A DNA stretch of 64,000 nucleotides from Callorhinus ursinus. Its lineage: Eukaryota; Chordata; Mammalia; Carnivora; Otariidae. The position numbers and the translations under genes were made by a program. Below are positions 33,900 through 46,808 of the stretch, piece by piece (positions within the stretch are counted from its first letter, which is position 1; every line of letters starts with the position of its first letter). Under the pieces are notes generated by a model. That model was not told the DNA's origin. It made no database searches and saw only the letters and a list, made by a program, of their open reading frames with translations. Where the stretch lies: the NCBI RefSeq assembly GCF_003265705.1, contig NW_020312903.1:23562194-23626193 (forward strand). Reading direction: 5' to 3'.

Positions 33900-34230
33900 G
33901 AACAGAGGCCCTGTGTTTTCTGTGGTGGTCCATGAGACGAGATACTTGTCTGTTTTGCCTGTCATTATATCCCCAGGGAAGACATGGTTCTTTGGAGTAC
34001 TACTGCCACTTGATCTTTCAGGACCCTGAATGTTATGGCTCAAGTCTGGCTGGGATAGCAAACATCACATCCTCCGAGAAGCCTTCTGTGATTCTTGTGG
34101 CCTTCCTGGGTCTCTGCCTTCTTTCCACGCCTATTACAAGAAATTCATTGCTTTGGCGTTGGTGCCTATCTGCCCTTTATTCATATTGATTGCATTCCTC
34201 TTTTCTCCAGGCAGTGGATGGCACAAGAAG
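33900..34230 (+). repeat. L2 (sense)
   Basis: 'ATCACATCCTCCGAGAAGCC', 'TTCTGTGATTCTTGTGGCC' and the preceding 'TGTCTGTTTTGCCTGTCATTATATCCCC' are typical L2 3' sequence blocks, though rearranged. The overlapping short ORFs on both strands are not genes. Confidence 0.5.
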
Positions 34231-34514
34231 TCTTCTGCTCGATTACAGTTGCTCTCATGATAATGTTCCCTTTGTTACCCTGCAGATCTGCTGCTTAAGA
34301 GTCAAGGTTTTACTTCTTTACCAAGACTGCAGGTATAGGGCTTCTTTGTGTGGGAAAGGGGAGAAGGTCACACAGAGTGTGTCAAATTGCATATAATGGG
34401 ACATTCCTGGTTAGTAGATGAGTAGCTGCAATTCCTCCAGGAGATTCCTACTTCAGGACAAAGTCCCAACTTCTGAGTACAAAGAGTGAGTTTTTATATG
34501 TGACCTCACCCTGC

Positions 34515-34516
<2 letters not shown>

Positions 34517-34560
<44 letters not shown>
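34517..34560. repeat. Perfect (AC)22 microsatellite
   Basis: 44 bp of uninterrupted AC dinucleotides. Confidence 0.99.
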
Positions 34561-34562
<2 letters not shown>

Positions 34563-35934
34563 AGAATCCTGATCGGAGGCCACTTCCTGGTACACACCCA
34601 TACTCCAGGTTTACCAAGTTATTTGTCCTCCTGGAATACACAATGCATTTTCATACCACAATAATACTTTATACCAACTGTGGCTCAATGGCATGCAAAG
34701 TGGAACTAACCCATATTCATTTCTCCTTCCTTTGTGTTTTGATTTAATGATGCTTGACTCTGACTAAATAGCTTCTCCTATAGAGGGGAAAAAAAGAGAC
34801 GGGGAAGATGGTGGAGGAGGGGCAAACCCCAATGGGGTTTTACAATCCTATGGGCTTGTAGTGTTCCATGTTATTGCCCATTGAAGTTTCATTGGAATGT
34901 GTTCCATTAGTGCACAAGGCCAGCCTAAATGATAAACAAAAACACATATTTGCCTTCCTTACCTATATGGAAAATAATTGTTAGGCTTATAGAGAAAAAG
35001 AGATAGTTGTGGTTTAATGTTTAATTTTTGGTTTTGCTGGTATAGGATGAAATTTATTTTTATTCCTCCTATTTTGAGTTGTACCTTAGTATTTAGGCAT
35101 GCACTTAATCTGAAGTTTGTCCTTATGGGCTAAGTCAGATTTATCCTACAGTGTTCAAACTTCTCTTATATTAACTCTTACTTTACTAATGGCCTTTTGG
35201 GTCCAAGGAAAGGATCAAAAAGCTACAGAGGTAAACTACTCCAGAGTAATTTATACAACCCACTCACAGAGAGCACGTGCCTAAGACATTGGAAGTTCTC
35301 TACTCAGCAACATCAGGAAACGACACAAACAGCTGTTTGCCTGGCATGTTGTGATCTGGCTACTTATTTTACATCACCCTGGCCTCAGATGTAGTAAAAT
35401 GTGACACATCATCAGATATTTAAAGGCACAAAGTTGTTTTCAGCTCAGTTACAAAGTTAGACTGGAGATATCTATCTGGTTTGAAAGCAGCTGAGCAGAC
35501 AGAGTTTGTGGTTCACTGACTACCTGAATTCAAACTGAACCCCTCTGAATATTTCTGCTTGCCACTCTGCGGCAACACCAACTCAGAGGAATAACTGGGG
35601 TGGGAGAAAACTGATAAATGACATAGGAAGCACTATCCTTCAAACTCAACACAAGTTGAACCAAGATCATGGTGGTTTCTTTCTTAAACAATGGAGGAAC
35701 AAATTGGGGTACCTTACCTGAAGTGGTCAGGTGGCATCTTCATTGAGTGCCCAGTGCAATGGAAGGATAACCTGTTCTTCTATGTTGTTATTCATGAGTT
35801 AGCACGCATGACTAATCTAACAACCAGGGACTTGTTCCTTTCAGTCTGAGGTTAGTAGTTACAAATTTGAACCAACTGAACCTCTTTCTCTCCTGCCTTA
35901 TATTTTCATGATAATAAAGAAGGCTAAATCTAAG

Positions 35935-36625
35935 GCAGGGGTAAATATTCAACTTTAATAGTAATCAAAGAAATATAAATAAAAACAGGACTCCATGTTT
36001 TGGTCTATCAAATTGGGCAAACACTTAAAATTCTATAAAGTACATTGTTGGTCAAAGGATTGTCATATACTTAGATGGGAGAGTAACAATGTAAAATGTT
36101 AACAATTTTTCTGGAGGGGAGTTTGGCATGTCAAAGCTTCAAGATGTGTATATTCCTTGATCAGAAAGTCTACTTTCTAAGTAAGGTAGAGCAAACATTT
36201 AGCAACAAAGATGTTAATTGCAGTATGTTTTATAATACAGTGAAACTTGAAATGACTGAAGTGTTCATCAGTTGGACATTGGTTTAATCAATTATGGTAT
36301 GATCATATAATGCAGTGATCTTTAGCCTTTTAAAGCAATGCTGAAAAGTTTGATGAAGAAAGATGTTCACAATATTGTGTTATCAAAAAAGCAGGTTAAA
36401 AATTAGTGTGTTTTGTATATTCCAACTTTATTATGGAAAGTGAATAGATACACGTAGGTGCATAAAGATAGGCATTATGATTTAATGGAACTATATACCA
36501 AAAAATTAATCCAAGTTATATCTGGGTAGTGAATTTTAAGATTGTTTAAATTTTTTTCTACTTGTATTTTTAAAATTTTCTATAATTTATACACAATTAA
36601 ATCAGTGAAACAAAAACACTACTTC
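35935..36625 (+). mobile_element. Ancient L1M 3' part (sense)
   Basis: 'TCAAAGAAATATAAATAAAAACAGG', 'GGTCTATCAAATTGGGCAAACAC', 'ATTGCAGTATGTTTTATAATACAG' and 'TGATCATATAATGCAGTGATC' follow late ORF2 and 3'UTR of an old L1, with an AT-rich end. No frame is preserved. Confidence 0.7.
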
Positions 36626-36714
36626 TAATTTATATAAGTAAATATGAATATGGATGGGGAAGCTAAGTCATTGTATGATCCTGACAATTAGAGCAAGTTA
36701 AGGAACCTGTGAAC

Positions 36715-36960
36715 CTGACTATGATGGAGAATTTGTGTCGCCTACTCCAATGTCCACTTCTTTGGTTTTAGCACCACAATTTGTCACTGGGCACATTGCC
36801 ACCCAGATTAAAAGACTACATTTCCCAGCTTCCCTTGCAAGTACAGTGGTCAAGACTAGATTCTGACCACTGAGATGCAAGTGGAAATTCTGTGTGGGAC
36901 TTAAAGAACTTTGACTCAAGAGCAGGGTTTTCCCCTTATTTTCCCTTTTTTCCTTCTCTC
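36715..36960 (+). repeat. Ancient LTR-like repeat fragment
   Basis: 'GACTACATTTCCCAGCTTCCCTTGCAAG' and 'GACCACTGAGATGCAAGTGG' recall the same family as the left half of 14960-15155. Family not named. Confidence 0.4.
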
Positions 36961-39029
36961 TAAACACATTGTGTTTATGCTTGTTGCTAACTGATCAAAA
37001 CCTTCTACTGATGGGCTTCTTAGGATTAGTTGTCCAGAAAAAGGAAATATTTGGAACATTATAAAAAACATATTTTCAAATGTATCTACACTGGCTTGTT
37101 GAATTTCTTGGATTTCAAGATGAGTCTCTCTTTAGTGATTTTTTTTATAGACGTAGCAGATAAGCCTTTATAGACAGAACCTCAAATGTTGATATAGCCA
37201 ATCACTTCCAAATGTAATTCTTAATTATATAAAAGTTAAACATTGAATGGATGTTAATGATGATGGAAATAATGGCGTTTTAACACCAGTGCAAATGTGG
37301 CTTATTAAAGTACAGAGCCCTTTAATCAATAAGTACATTTAGGGAAAATGAGCCCGTTATTGAAGGAGAATTCATCATCTGGGATATATTGTTTAAAGAA
37401 TTTTTACCAAATGAATATTTCTGTGAACTAACTTATGACTTTGAAAGAAAAACTATATTAAATTCTGGGACATGAACTCTTTAGAATTAGTTCATATTGC
37501 TGCAAAAATTAAGAGGAATAATATAATTAGTACCCTGAATAGACATTATCTCTTACTCTCTTTGGGGGACATGACGCTTACTTTCTCGGATTTCATCATT
37601 AAATGGCTAATTTACAGGGTGGTGTGCTTCAAGGATTTAAACTTTGATGATGATGAAAAGCTAATTTTGTTAGTGTTGTTTCTGTAAAAACCCTCAGACG
37701 TTTTTAAATGACTCGAAATGGTCATAAAAAATACAAGCAATTAAAAAGCACATTAATTCCTCTAATTCCCTAACTGTAAGACATTATTAGAAAGTGGCCA
37801 GAATTTTTTTTTAAAGGGGAACAAATTTCTTCAGAGAAACATCCCCTTTATCCTTTCTTTATTTTATTTTTTCTTTGTCAATGCAAATGCTCATGTTTTC
37901 ATCTCTGTAGGATTCTTTCCTCACTGCATTCCACAAGCCCAGAGAAACTCGCTGGAACTCATACAAAACCCTCTGCTGCTACCATATTAGGAATCAAAAT
38001 GTGTAGCAGAAACCCACTGCCAAGTAGAGATAATCAACAGGGAATGTCTGTGCCTTCAAGCCAAATGAGTGCAGAAAAATGATCAAGGCAGCAAAATAAA
38101 TAATAAAACTGAGGACTGGCTTTAGAATATGGTCTTGTTTTATCCCACTTGCTAATAAAGCTGTGCTGGAAATTTGTATACCTCTTGGCCATTCAGGTAC
38201 CAGGGCCCAGTTGGGTCTAATTTTACTGTGGATATAATTCACTCTGGGTCACAAGTGGAGCAAAATGAAATAATATATCTCTGTCTTACTAACTACATGA
38301 AAAATTTCGTGTGGGTCCATGCTTCATAAATCTTCTAGCATAATACCTAAACTGATTCTGTAATCCTTTAAATTTTAATGTTTTTTTTTCCAACTTTTGC
38401 AAAGTCTGTAAGTGTATGGAAGTTACCAGAAAACTTTCTGGTCATATTGTTTTCACTCCAAGTAAAATTGGTTAATATTAGTTATATTTTTCTTACTTCT
38501 ATGCAGCACTCGATTCCTCATATACTTGACTAGAAATACATTTTTAATTAATACATGTGACAGACTAATCGATGTTTCAAACCACAGCACAGTGGTTCTG
38601 GAATCCTGGCAAGGGATAGGATGGGGATTATATAGTAAAGGCTGAGCAATTATCTAGTGGATTAAACAGACTATTGTGGAACTAACTGCCTGCTTTATTA
38701 AGAAAGTAATGAGGATACCGGAGGATTTAATGCTGTAATGATGAGAAATTTGACCTTGCAGCCACATTTTGTAAGTTTTAAAGGAGGCAGAGGTAAGAAA
38801 TGAGGAGATCAGAGAACAGAAGCTTTCATAAATCAAGACAGCAGATGACAGGAGCCTGGGTGAGAGCATAATTGTAGACTCAGGATGAAGCAAAGGATTT
38901 AGAGCTGTTACAAAGTAATTAGTGTGCCATAACTCTCTAGGGATTCATAAATAACAGAGAAATAGTAGATCCCATGGTCAAACTGCTTCTGCACATATTA
39001 CCTGGACCAAAAAACAAACAAACAAAACA

Positions 39030-39030
<1 letters not shown>
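36961..39030. other. Single-copy intron sequence, no gene recognised
   Basis: AT-rich and largely free of decayed repeat signatures. No frame with a recognisable domain and no splice-bounded exon were seen. Confidence 0.45.
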
Positions 39031-39071
<41 letters not shown>

Positions 39072-39112
39072 AAAAAAACCAAATCAAACCAAACCAAACC
39101 AAAACAAAAAAC
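39031..39112. repeat. (CA)19 followed by (AAACC)n
   Basis: CA repeats at 39031-39069, then a pyrimidine-poor AAACC/AAAC array to about 39112. Confidence 0.95.
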
Positions 39113-39149
39113 CCACAGGGACAAACCAACAAAAATGCCTTCCTTGTAT

Positions 39150-39350
39150 GTTTATTGCATGTCATAGTTTACAAAGTTTTCCTGGCTATTATTTGGTCCT
39201 TTATGAAATCTGTGAGGAAGACTTCCTTACCCTTTTAATCTGCATGTAGGCACGAGCTAAGTCACCTCTGTTAAATAACTTGCTCAAAGATTCAGTAAGA
39301 ATGTGCACTGGATCTCAAATCCTTGCTTTTTCCAAGTGTCTCACTAATGC
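39150..39350 (-). repeat. MIR (antisense)
   Basis: 'GGTCCTTTATGAAATCTGTGAGGAAG', 'TAAATAACTTGCTCAAAG' and 'GGATCTCAAATCCTTGC' follow the reversed MIR consensus. 39351-41019 beyond it contains no named element; the 142-codon minus-strand frame at 39700-40128 has no domain. Confidence 0.55.
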
Positions 39351-41019
39351 CAACCTAAGTAGGAGTGTCTGTGCTTTCTGGAGGGCTCCTCCTTTCCTTT
39401 GAAGTGAGACTTAACAATAACTTCCCACCTTGTTCATTTGGTTGTATAGTCTTCAATTTGAGCAACTTTTAGTTCTCTGATAGTTGTGGGACTCCACAAG
39501 GTCTGGGACTTTGGGCTCAGTATTTAGCCACCCTGACTTTGGAGAGACAAAACTATGTCCAGAAATGACAGTTAGCAGACAGGAAATGCCCTTCCTTTGA
39601 AGGACTGGGACCAGAGTGCCCAAATACCTTAGCTTCTACTGCCATCTCCTGTTCAGAGTGGCTCCCCCGGAACTGCCCTTACATACATTTGCTTAAAATT
39701 CAAGTGTAAAACCCAGGCCAAACTACCTCCAGGTGAGTCAGGAATATTGCCCATGCACGGGAGGTTCCCCATTCAACCCGTTCTGGAAGCAATGTCTTTT
39801 GGTAGTTGCCAGTGTTGGAAGGCCATATGAACAGGATTAAAGGAGTGAAGATTATTGTTTGTAGGAGGAGGTAGCTGGGAAAAAGAAGTCTCCACGAGGT
39901 GGAGATGTGGCCAAAGGTGGAGGAAAAGAAGCAGCAATGTATGCCTACTCTGAGTATACTGGGTGAAGGACAAACACGTCTACTCTGAAACTGAAATCTC
40001 TGCGTGGGCCGCGTACAAGACAAGTGAAGGAACATAGAAAATCTGATCCTCTTCTGATTCCAGGAGGAGGCCTCAAAGGCGTTTTGATGTACCTCAGAAG
40101 CACAGACTGTGCTATCGACACGCCCCATCTACAAGCCGAGGCCGAGAACTGAGATGGCAGTGGTCCACAGAAAGGACTCTGAATCTTCTCAGAACCTCAT
40201 ATTTGCATTTCTGAGAATGTGAGAATCAGAGCCATCCCAAAGGAACAGCAAATGGGCATAACCATTCCAGGATTCAATCTTTTCTCTCTCGCATGGCTTC
40301 CCAACTAATGGGAGGCAGCTAGGTAACTGGGCTGTGAGAGGGGAAGTGGGACAGAAGTGGTTATACTACCACCTGGTGCTAAATGGTCATGACTGGTGAC
40401 ATTCTACTACCTCTCACATCATCAAGGACCTTACCATATTTGTGGGATGGCCTCTTCTCAAACCAGAAGAGGCTACTTTTACGAACCTATTTTCCTTTCA
40501 AGATAGTTCTTGATGCTAAATTTAAGTTAATTTCACTTATTACTAATGGGAGAGGCCCACACAATATTAGTCACAGGTAATGAACCACCCCAGGGAGAGT
40601 TCTAGTGATAAACCCAGAGAAGAATGAGTCATAGAGAAGTAAAAAAAGAATACAGATTACAGTACCTGACTATTTGTCTAGAACACTAGCTTCCAGCAAT
40701 AAAACTGCCCTTATTCAGACATACATCAACTTCTCGATCAATGACCTGCTGATAGAATTGCTCAGGGTGAAAATGTTCTCTATTCTATGTGGACACAGTT
40801 AAATACTGCAACTCGCTGGTAGTCCTTAAGCTTGTTCACATAGGTCCTGCCCAAATATATTCAGCTCATAGCTGTCATTCTATGACATAGATCTTAGTCC
40901 AATCGAAAGGGCCACTTGACAATCCTTTCCTTGATAGCCAATATAAAGATTTAGGTTCCACAAATAATATTTTTTTCTGAAGACCTGGGAAATTCTTGCC
41001 ACATAAAGACTTATGAGTA

Positions 41020-41126
41020 TCAGGGCTCCTGGCTGGCTCGGTCAGTAGAGCATAAGACTCTGAATCTCAGGCTCATGAGTTCAAGCCCCATGTTGAGCGT
41101 GGAGCCTACTTAAAAAAAAAAAAAAG
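41020..41126 (+). mobile_element. Short Carnivora SINE (sense)
   Basis: 'GGGCTCCTGGCTGGCTCGGTCAGTAGAGCATAAGACTCTG', 'CATGAGTTCAAGCCCCATGTTGAGCGTGGAGCC' and an A13 tail. Near-match flanks TTATGAGT / TTATAAGT. Confidence 0.9.
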
Positions 41127-41959
41127 AATTATAAGTGTTGAATCTAGTTGTATTGTGCAATGGGATCCAGCATCTTATATTCTGAGAACTATGCTAGACA
41201 GGCAGGAAAGCTTACTGGACATAAGCTCTACCTTTAGTGGCATGTACCTGACCACCACATCAGATGAGGCCGACTTCTCAGATAAACGGCATGTGTATAC
41301 TTGCTTGTAGATCTGACTATCCACTGAGGCTTGAAAATAACTCACAGGGGAATTTAATCTTTTTGTTCCTAATGCTATAGATTCTCAAAGGGTATGGTGA
41401 CAGGCACGGCCAGAGGTTTATTGGCCAGTGCATTGGCAAAGGCTAATGTTGTGAGGGTCTAGAACGTGTTTTAGGGCCAGGTGTAGCATAGTGTAAATTT
41501 GATACTTGCTTAAACATGACCTCTTAACAATTCTATTTCTGTTTTTTTTTTTTATTTTTAAAGAGAGTAGAATGAATTTTACCAAGTCCAACCACTGTAA
41601 TTTAATCTGCCACTTATGGGACTTGCATAAGGTAATTGAAGTGTCCCATCAGACAGACAGCAATTAGACTGCTCTGGTATTTGATAAATAAGCTTTTTTG
41701 GTTACCCACAGTTTTGCTTTTACCCTGTGAAATCTGTATTCAGAGGCCAAGTTCCTCTGCAGTGTTGTTATCATGCCTATCCTTGGAGCTTGGGCTCTAG
41801 TTCCAATTTATAAGAGTAAAATGGATTCTGAGCCCCTTTTATAAAGTGTGACTCAGCCTAATATATTTAAAGAAACCACACAGATCAAATAATATATACT
41901 CCCATGTTTGGCAGAAAATTTCTTAGGTGAGATTGTTCTTGTAATCAAGCAACTTCTAA

Positions 41960-43370
41960 GTTGTTTTCAAACTGTGGCCTTCGTTGGAATTGCTGAAGGG
42001 CTTATTAAAAACAAATTGCTGTGCAAAAGCTTTTTTTTTTAAATTTTTTTATTTTGGTGTAGTTCCAATAGTTTACATTTGCTTTTGTTTCTCTTGTCTC
42101 AGGAGACATATTGGGACTACACCAGAATAAATAGCTTTTGCACAGAAAAGGAAACCATCAACAAAATGGAAAAGCAACCTACTGAATGGGAGAATATATT
42201 TGCAAATGATATATCCAATCAGGGGTTAATATCCAAAATATATAAAGAACTTACAAGACTCAGCATTGAGAAAGCAAATAATCTGATTAAAAAATGAGCA
42301 GAGGACCTGACTAGACATTTTTCCAAACAAGACATACAAATGGCCAACAGATACCTGAGAAGATGCTCAACATCACTAATCCTCAGGGAAATGCAAATGA
42401 AAACCAGTGAGAGGGTCCGAATGGCTAGTATCAAAAAGACAAGAAATAACAATTGTGGGTGAGGATGTGGAGAAAAGGAACCCTCACACACTGTTGGTGG
42501 GAATGTAAATTGGTGCAGCCACTGTGGAAGACCATATAGAGGTTCCTCAGAAAACGAAAAGTAGAAATACCATATGATCCAATAATTCTACTACTAGGTA
42601 TTTATTTACCCAAAGAAAATGAAAACACTAATTTGAAAAGATATATGCATCCCTATGTTTATTATAGCATTATTTACCATAGCTCAGATGTGGAAGCCGC
42701 CCAAGTGTCCATCCATAGATGAATAGAATGTGGTATGTATATACACAGTAGAATATTCAGCTATAAAAAGGAATGAGATCTTGCCATTTGTGACAACATG
42801 GATGAACCTCTAGGTATTATTAGGGCATTATGCTAAGTGAAATAAATCTGACAGAGAAAGACAAATGGTATGTGATTTCACTTATATGTGGTCTAGAAAA
42901 TAAACAAGACATGAAACAGACTCATCAATACAGAGAACAAACTGGTGGGTGGTTGTCAGAGAAGGGGGGGAAGATGGGTTAAATAGGTGATGGGGATTAA
43001 GAGGTAGAAAGTTCCAGTTATAAAATAAATAGGTCATGGGGATGAAAAGTAAAGCATAGGGAACATAAATAATATTGTAATCATGTTTTATGGTGACAGG
43101 TGGTAACTACACTTGTCATGGTGAACACTGAGGAATGTATAGAATTATCAAATCACTATGTTGTAGACTGAGACTAATATCACATTGTATATGAACCGTA
43201 CTTCGGTAATAAAAATTTAAAAAGAAATTGCCGTGCCCTCCTCACAGGTGCAGCACATCTTGGGTGGGGGGGGTGCCTGAGAATTTGCTTTGCTAATGAT
43301 TTCCCAGGTGTTGTTGATGTTGCTGAGCCTGGAACCACACTTTTGAGAATCACTGCTCCAAGAGGCTCAG
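41960..43370 (+). mobile_element. hAT-Charlie-type MITE split by an L1
   Basis: The left part (41960-42024) contains 'TCGTTGGAATTGCTGAAGGGCTTATTAAAAAC' and 'AAATTGCTG'. The right part (43225-43370) contains 'GAGAATTTGCTTTGC', 'TTCCCAGGTGTTGTTGATGTTGCTGAGCC' and 'GAACCACACTTTTGAGAATCACTG'. These join as one MITE after removing the L1. Confidence 0.8.
42019..43224 (+). mobile_element. L1, 5'-truncated with a 5' inversion (twin priming)
   Basis: The sense portion from about 42109 covers late ORF2 ('GGAAACCATCAACAAAATGG', 'AATGAGATCTTGCCATTTGTG') and the 3'UTR ('GAACAAACTGGTGGGTGG', 'CAAATCACTATGTTGTAGAC'), ending in a short A-rich tail. The first about 90 bp, 42019-42108, is the reverse complement of the ORF2 segment just upstream of and overlapping that start, so a 5' inversion is present. 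A 12-bp TSD AAATTGCTGTGC / AAATTGCCGTGC lies at 42013-42024 and 43225-43236. The ORF at 42079-42297 is ORF2 relic. Non-functional. Confidence 0.92.
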
Positions 43371-43419
43371 GTTTTTACCAACCTCTCCTTATCTGACACT
43401 TTCTTGTTGCGACACCCAT

Positions 43420-43805
43420 TCACGTCTGTGATAGGCTAGATCGCGTCTCCCCACTTCGTGTGTTGAAATCCTAGGGGCCAGGACCCCAGAATGTGACTGT
43501 ATTTGGAGACAGGGTCTTCAATAGGTAATTAAGTTAAAATGAGGAAGGCTGAGTCCAACTGAAGGCCTTATTAGAAAAACCCTGCCCACCAGTGAGGAAG
43601 AGGAAATGTCGTCCCCAGACTGCCTCGGGCTGTGAGCGGCCACATCAGTGTCTCTGGGGCCTCCGGCCTCTCCGCCTACCCTGTTAGCCTCTACAATTCT
43701 GTGAGTCATTGGCTTAAAGTCTTTCTATTTTATTTTATTTTTTACTTTTTTTTAACACACATACACATCCTATTGGTTCTGTTTCTCTGGAAGACCCTGA
43801 TGCAA
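43420..43805 (+). mobile_element. MaLR-like LTR fragment
   Basis: 'GTGATAGGCTAGATCGCGTC', 'GTGTTGAAATCCTAGGGGCC', 'TGTGACTGTATTTGGAGACAGGGTC', then 'CCTCTACAATTCTGTGAG' and 'CTATTGGTTCTGTTTCTCTGGA' follow the MLT1-type LTR order. Several CpGs remain at 43610-43680. Confidence 0.7.
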
Positions 43806-45414
43806 GGTCTCACTCCATTCGGTTTCTGGTCGAAGCCTGAGGAGAAACGTCTTCTTAGGAATGGTTTCCAATGAGTGGAAAGTACTGGGGAAAAAGAATG
43901 TTATTGGCCTTTCTCGTATGCAGCCCTCATTTAATGTCTTTCATTATAATTTGTTCTGATGAGTTGGATATTCATGATGTATGGCGACGGCTCTTTGCTC
44001 ATGAAGAGGACCTAGCTGGCTTTCCATTGTGGGGACCCTCCTGCTTGGAGTCGCTTTTTAACTAGTTTGTTTGTGGTCAGTGTTAAAGGTTAACTGCCTC
44101 CCAGGTATGTAACTGTTCATCTGGACTGGGGTCTAACTAGAGGAGCTAACTTAGGCCCTTTATATGCTGGGGGGGGTCACGTGAAATTTCTTTGGCGTAG
44201 CCCGAATGCTTTACAGCTATGTCAGGATGGGTGGATATGGTGTCTTACTATCTTCATTTTGACTTTTCCCTAAGTCCTGCCTCACACTGAGGACTTAATG
44301 AGCTTTCACAGAGATTTCTACATCAAAACAGCTCTGGGGGAGCCATGAGCTTTCCTGAGCTCGCTCTCCTTTCATCCTTTGTTGCAGTTTTTCTTCTTCT
44401 GGCATTGATGTGATTGAACCGTAGGGGGCTATTTGCGTTTGCAGCATACAACACCTGTGAAAATCAGCTTTTCAGGCTGCCCGTCTTAGAGGGGTATTTC
44501 TCAGGCTGCCCTGCTTTAAGTTAGCTTGAAGAACAGAAATTAGAGCTTTCAGAATGGATCAATCTTAGATAACCTGTGTAAAAAAGACTTTATCAAGCTA
44601 GAAACCCAGATTTTATCTGCCAGAGTTTGAAACCTTGAACCTGTGCACACACTGCAAAATCCCTCGTGTTTAGATGGCAGCACCTACTGGCCGAGTGTGG
44701 TACGGCAGCTCTAGAGAGGCCTCTGCTTCCCGGCTCGAGAGGGGCTAGTCCCCCAGGGTCTGTGTGCCAGGCGTTATGGTGACTTTTCTCGGGAGAAATT
44801 CTTGTCGGAGCTTTTGAGGGCTGGATTGTAGATTGACTCAAGCTGGAGGGTCAGCTCTAGTGTCAGAAGGTTCTGTGAAGGGCTCTACACTTCTGAAAAT
44901 GCTCAGGCTCTTACTGGGCAAACAGTGTCGTGAGTATACATACACCAGTGCTAGGAGTATAAACCCCGGGGACCCACTCACTTCTTAATCCTTTTTCCTA
45001 AAAGGTTTGAGACTTAATTGTTAGTATTTTTTCCAAGTGGTTATCTCCTATGGATAAGTGAAACAAATTGAAAAATAAATTCTTGACACAGAAATCTGCT
45101 AGCCAGGAAAAGCACTCAGAAAAGACATTTATTCCAAAGTGGAAGAAGTGGCAATGGATTTTTTTTCAAAGGCTATATCATGAGGGGATTTTGTATTACT
45201 AGCTTCATGTTGCTAAGTGAAAGCAAGCATTATGGGAATATTCTGGCACATTCTTGATAATATGGTATATATGTGAAAGCTGACAATTGACTTGGTTCTA
45301 GTTAATATAGTTACTTCAACTTAACCACCAGTATTAAATTTGCCCTTGTTGGACATTTGTACTTTTTGAAGCATTCTATATGCTAATGAGAAGTGGATTA
45401 GCCAGCTGGCATCA
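43806..45414. other. Single-copy intron sequence, no gene recognised
   Basis: 1.6 kb with no named repeat. A minus-strand frame (44593-44841) and several plus-strand frames are short, overlapping and without domains. Confidence 0.45.
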
Positions 45415-45520
45415 TGTCTGACAGATGAGGTTAGAGACACAAGACCCTGAAGAGGTTTATTCAAGGTCACATTGTTTATTAGAACTTGCACCCAGATGCC
45501 CTGTCCCTAACTGCTACTAT
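45415..45520 (-). repeat. MIR fragment (antisense)
   Basis: 'ACAGATGAGGTTAGAGACAC', 'TCAAGGTCACATTG' and 'TTGCACCCAGATGCCCTG' follow the reversed 5' part of MIR. Confidence 0.55.
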
Positions 45521-45932
45521 AGCGCTTCTCAGACTTGCTGGGCTGATTGCTTGAATCCATCCATTTTTGTTCTAGTGTCTAAAAGGGTGAATGAAAATAT
45601 AAGACTGATATTTGTGCCACTTTTGGATTAGAGGTTTGGTTCTGCATGGACTTCATGGAAACCAGAGGACTAGCTTGTCCTATGGATATGGCAACACAGA
45701 AACAACAATTAGAAAAGGTGAACAAAGCTAACGCCTGCCTTTCAGCACCGCACCCTTGATCCAAAGCTTACTACCAAGCATTGTGTGGTTGCATCTGTTG
45801 AATTCTGTCAGATGGCCTGGTTACCTGTAACTAAACCTGCTGAACCAGAGGTGATTAAAAAGGCCAGAAAATTCTATAGCTCTGATTGCTGGTACTTTGC
45901 TTTCTTGCAAGCAACCATCTATCTGTCCTCTG

Positions 45933-45955
45933 TTTTTTTTTTTTTTTTTTTTTTT
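45933..45955. repeat. T23 homopolymer
   Basis: An uninterrupted T run with no clear retroposon body attached on either side. Confidence 0.95.
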
Positions 45956-46139
45956 CCTTCAACTCTGCCTGGCATCTTCTTTCTTCTACTTTCTACCTGG
46001 TGCACTCTAGGATATACAGGGGATGGGGGAGTGTCACAAAGTGCAGTTGGCAGGGAGATTAATAAAATGACATGGGGAGGCTGGAAGTTCTAAGAGGATG
46101 GGAAGGAAATTGGCTCTGTGGTCAGGAGAGCAGGCCTCC

Positions 46140-46300
46140 CATGTGCTGGGCATTATGCTTGATTCCGTATACCTATTCTCATTTATCAACACTAGTGAAG
46201 AGAAGTAGGTATTATCTTCATTTTGATGGGGGAAATTGTGGCTCTAATCAGCCTTCTGTCCCTGTGCCCACTTATTTCTGTGTAGTCATACTATGTAAAC
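46140..46300 (-). repeat. MIR fragment (antisense)
   Basis: 'GTGCTGGGCATTATGCTTG', 'CTCATTTATCAACAC' and 'AGTAGGTATTATCTTCATTTTGATGG' match the reversed MIR core. Confidence 0.6.
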
Positions 46301-46647
46301 ATACTGGCTAAGTTCTGCATAGAGGTGTGAAAGTGGGGAGCTTGGACTCCATGCAGAGGGTATAAATAAGGTATCTGGAGGAAAAGTAGAGATCCAAGAA
46401 TAGGAGAAAAGTGGAACTGGGTATGTTCTAGTCATCTTGGCTCTAGAGAGAAAGATGCTCAGATAAACTCTTTGTTTTTATTTAAGTCTAATTGGTTTGT
46501 CCAGCAGAGCTGTATATGAAAGATCTATAATCTTTGTGGTTAAAGATCTATGGAAGCTTAGGTAAAAGATGTTGTTCTTCTGGATATAATGGATTGTCTT
46601 ATATTCTATTCCTCAGGAAAAGTAGGAGATGGGAAAGCATCCTTAAT

Positions 46648-46808
46648 TCCAGTGGTTCTTAATACCATCAGCACCAGCATCGCCTGGGGACTGGTGAGAA
46701 ATACAAATTCTTGAGTACCACCCCAGACCTCCTTGAGTGGGACCAGCAATCTGCCTTTGACCCAGACCTCCGGATGATTCTGAAGCATGCCCAAGTTTGA
46801 GAGCCGCT
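46648..46808 (+). mobile_element. hAT-Charlie-type MITE
   Basis: Opens 'CCAGTGGTTCTTAATACC', then 'CAGCATCGCCTGGGGACTGG', 'CCACCCCAGACCTCC', and ends with 'CCAAGTTTGAGAGCCGC'. Paired terminal sequences of the MER5-like class. Confidence 0.75.

Noticed and set aside
39700..40128. 142-codon minus-strand frame
   Set aside because: No recognisable domain, no flanking exon or promoter signal, and no poly(A) or TSD suggesting a retrogene. Best read as a chance frame.
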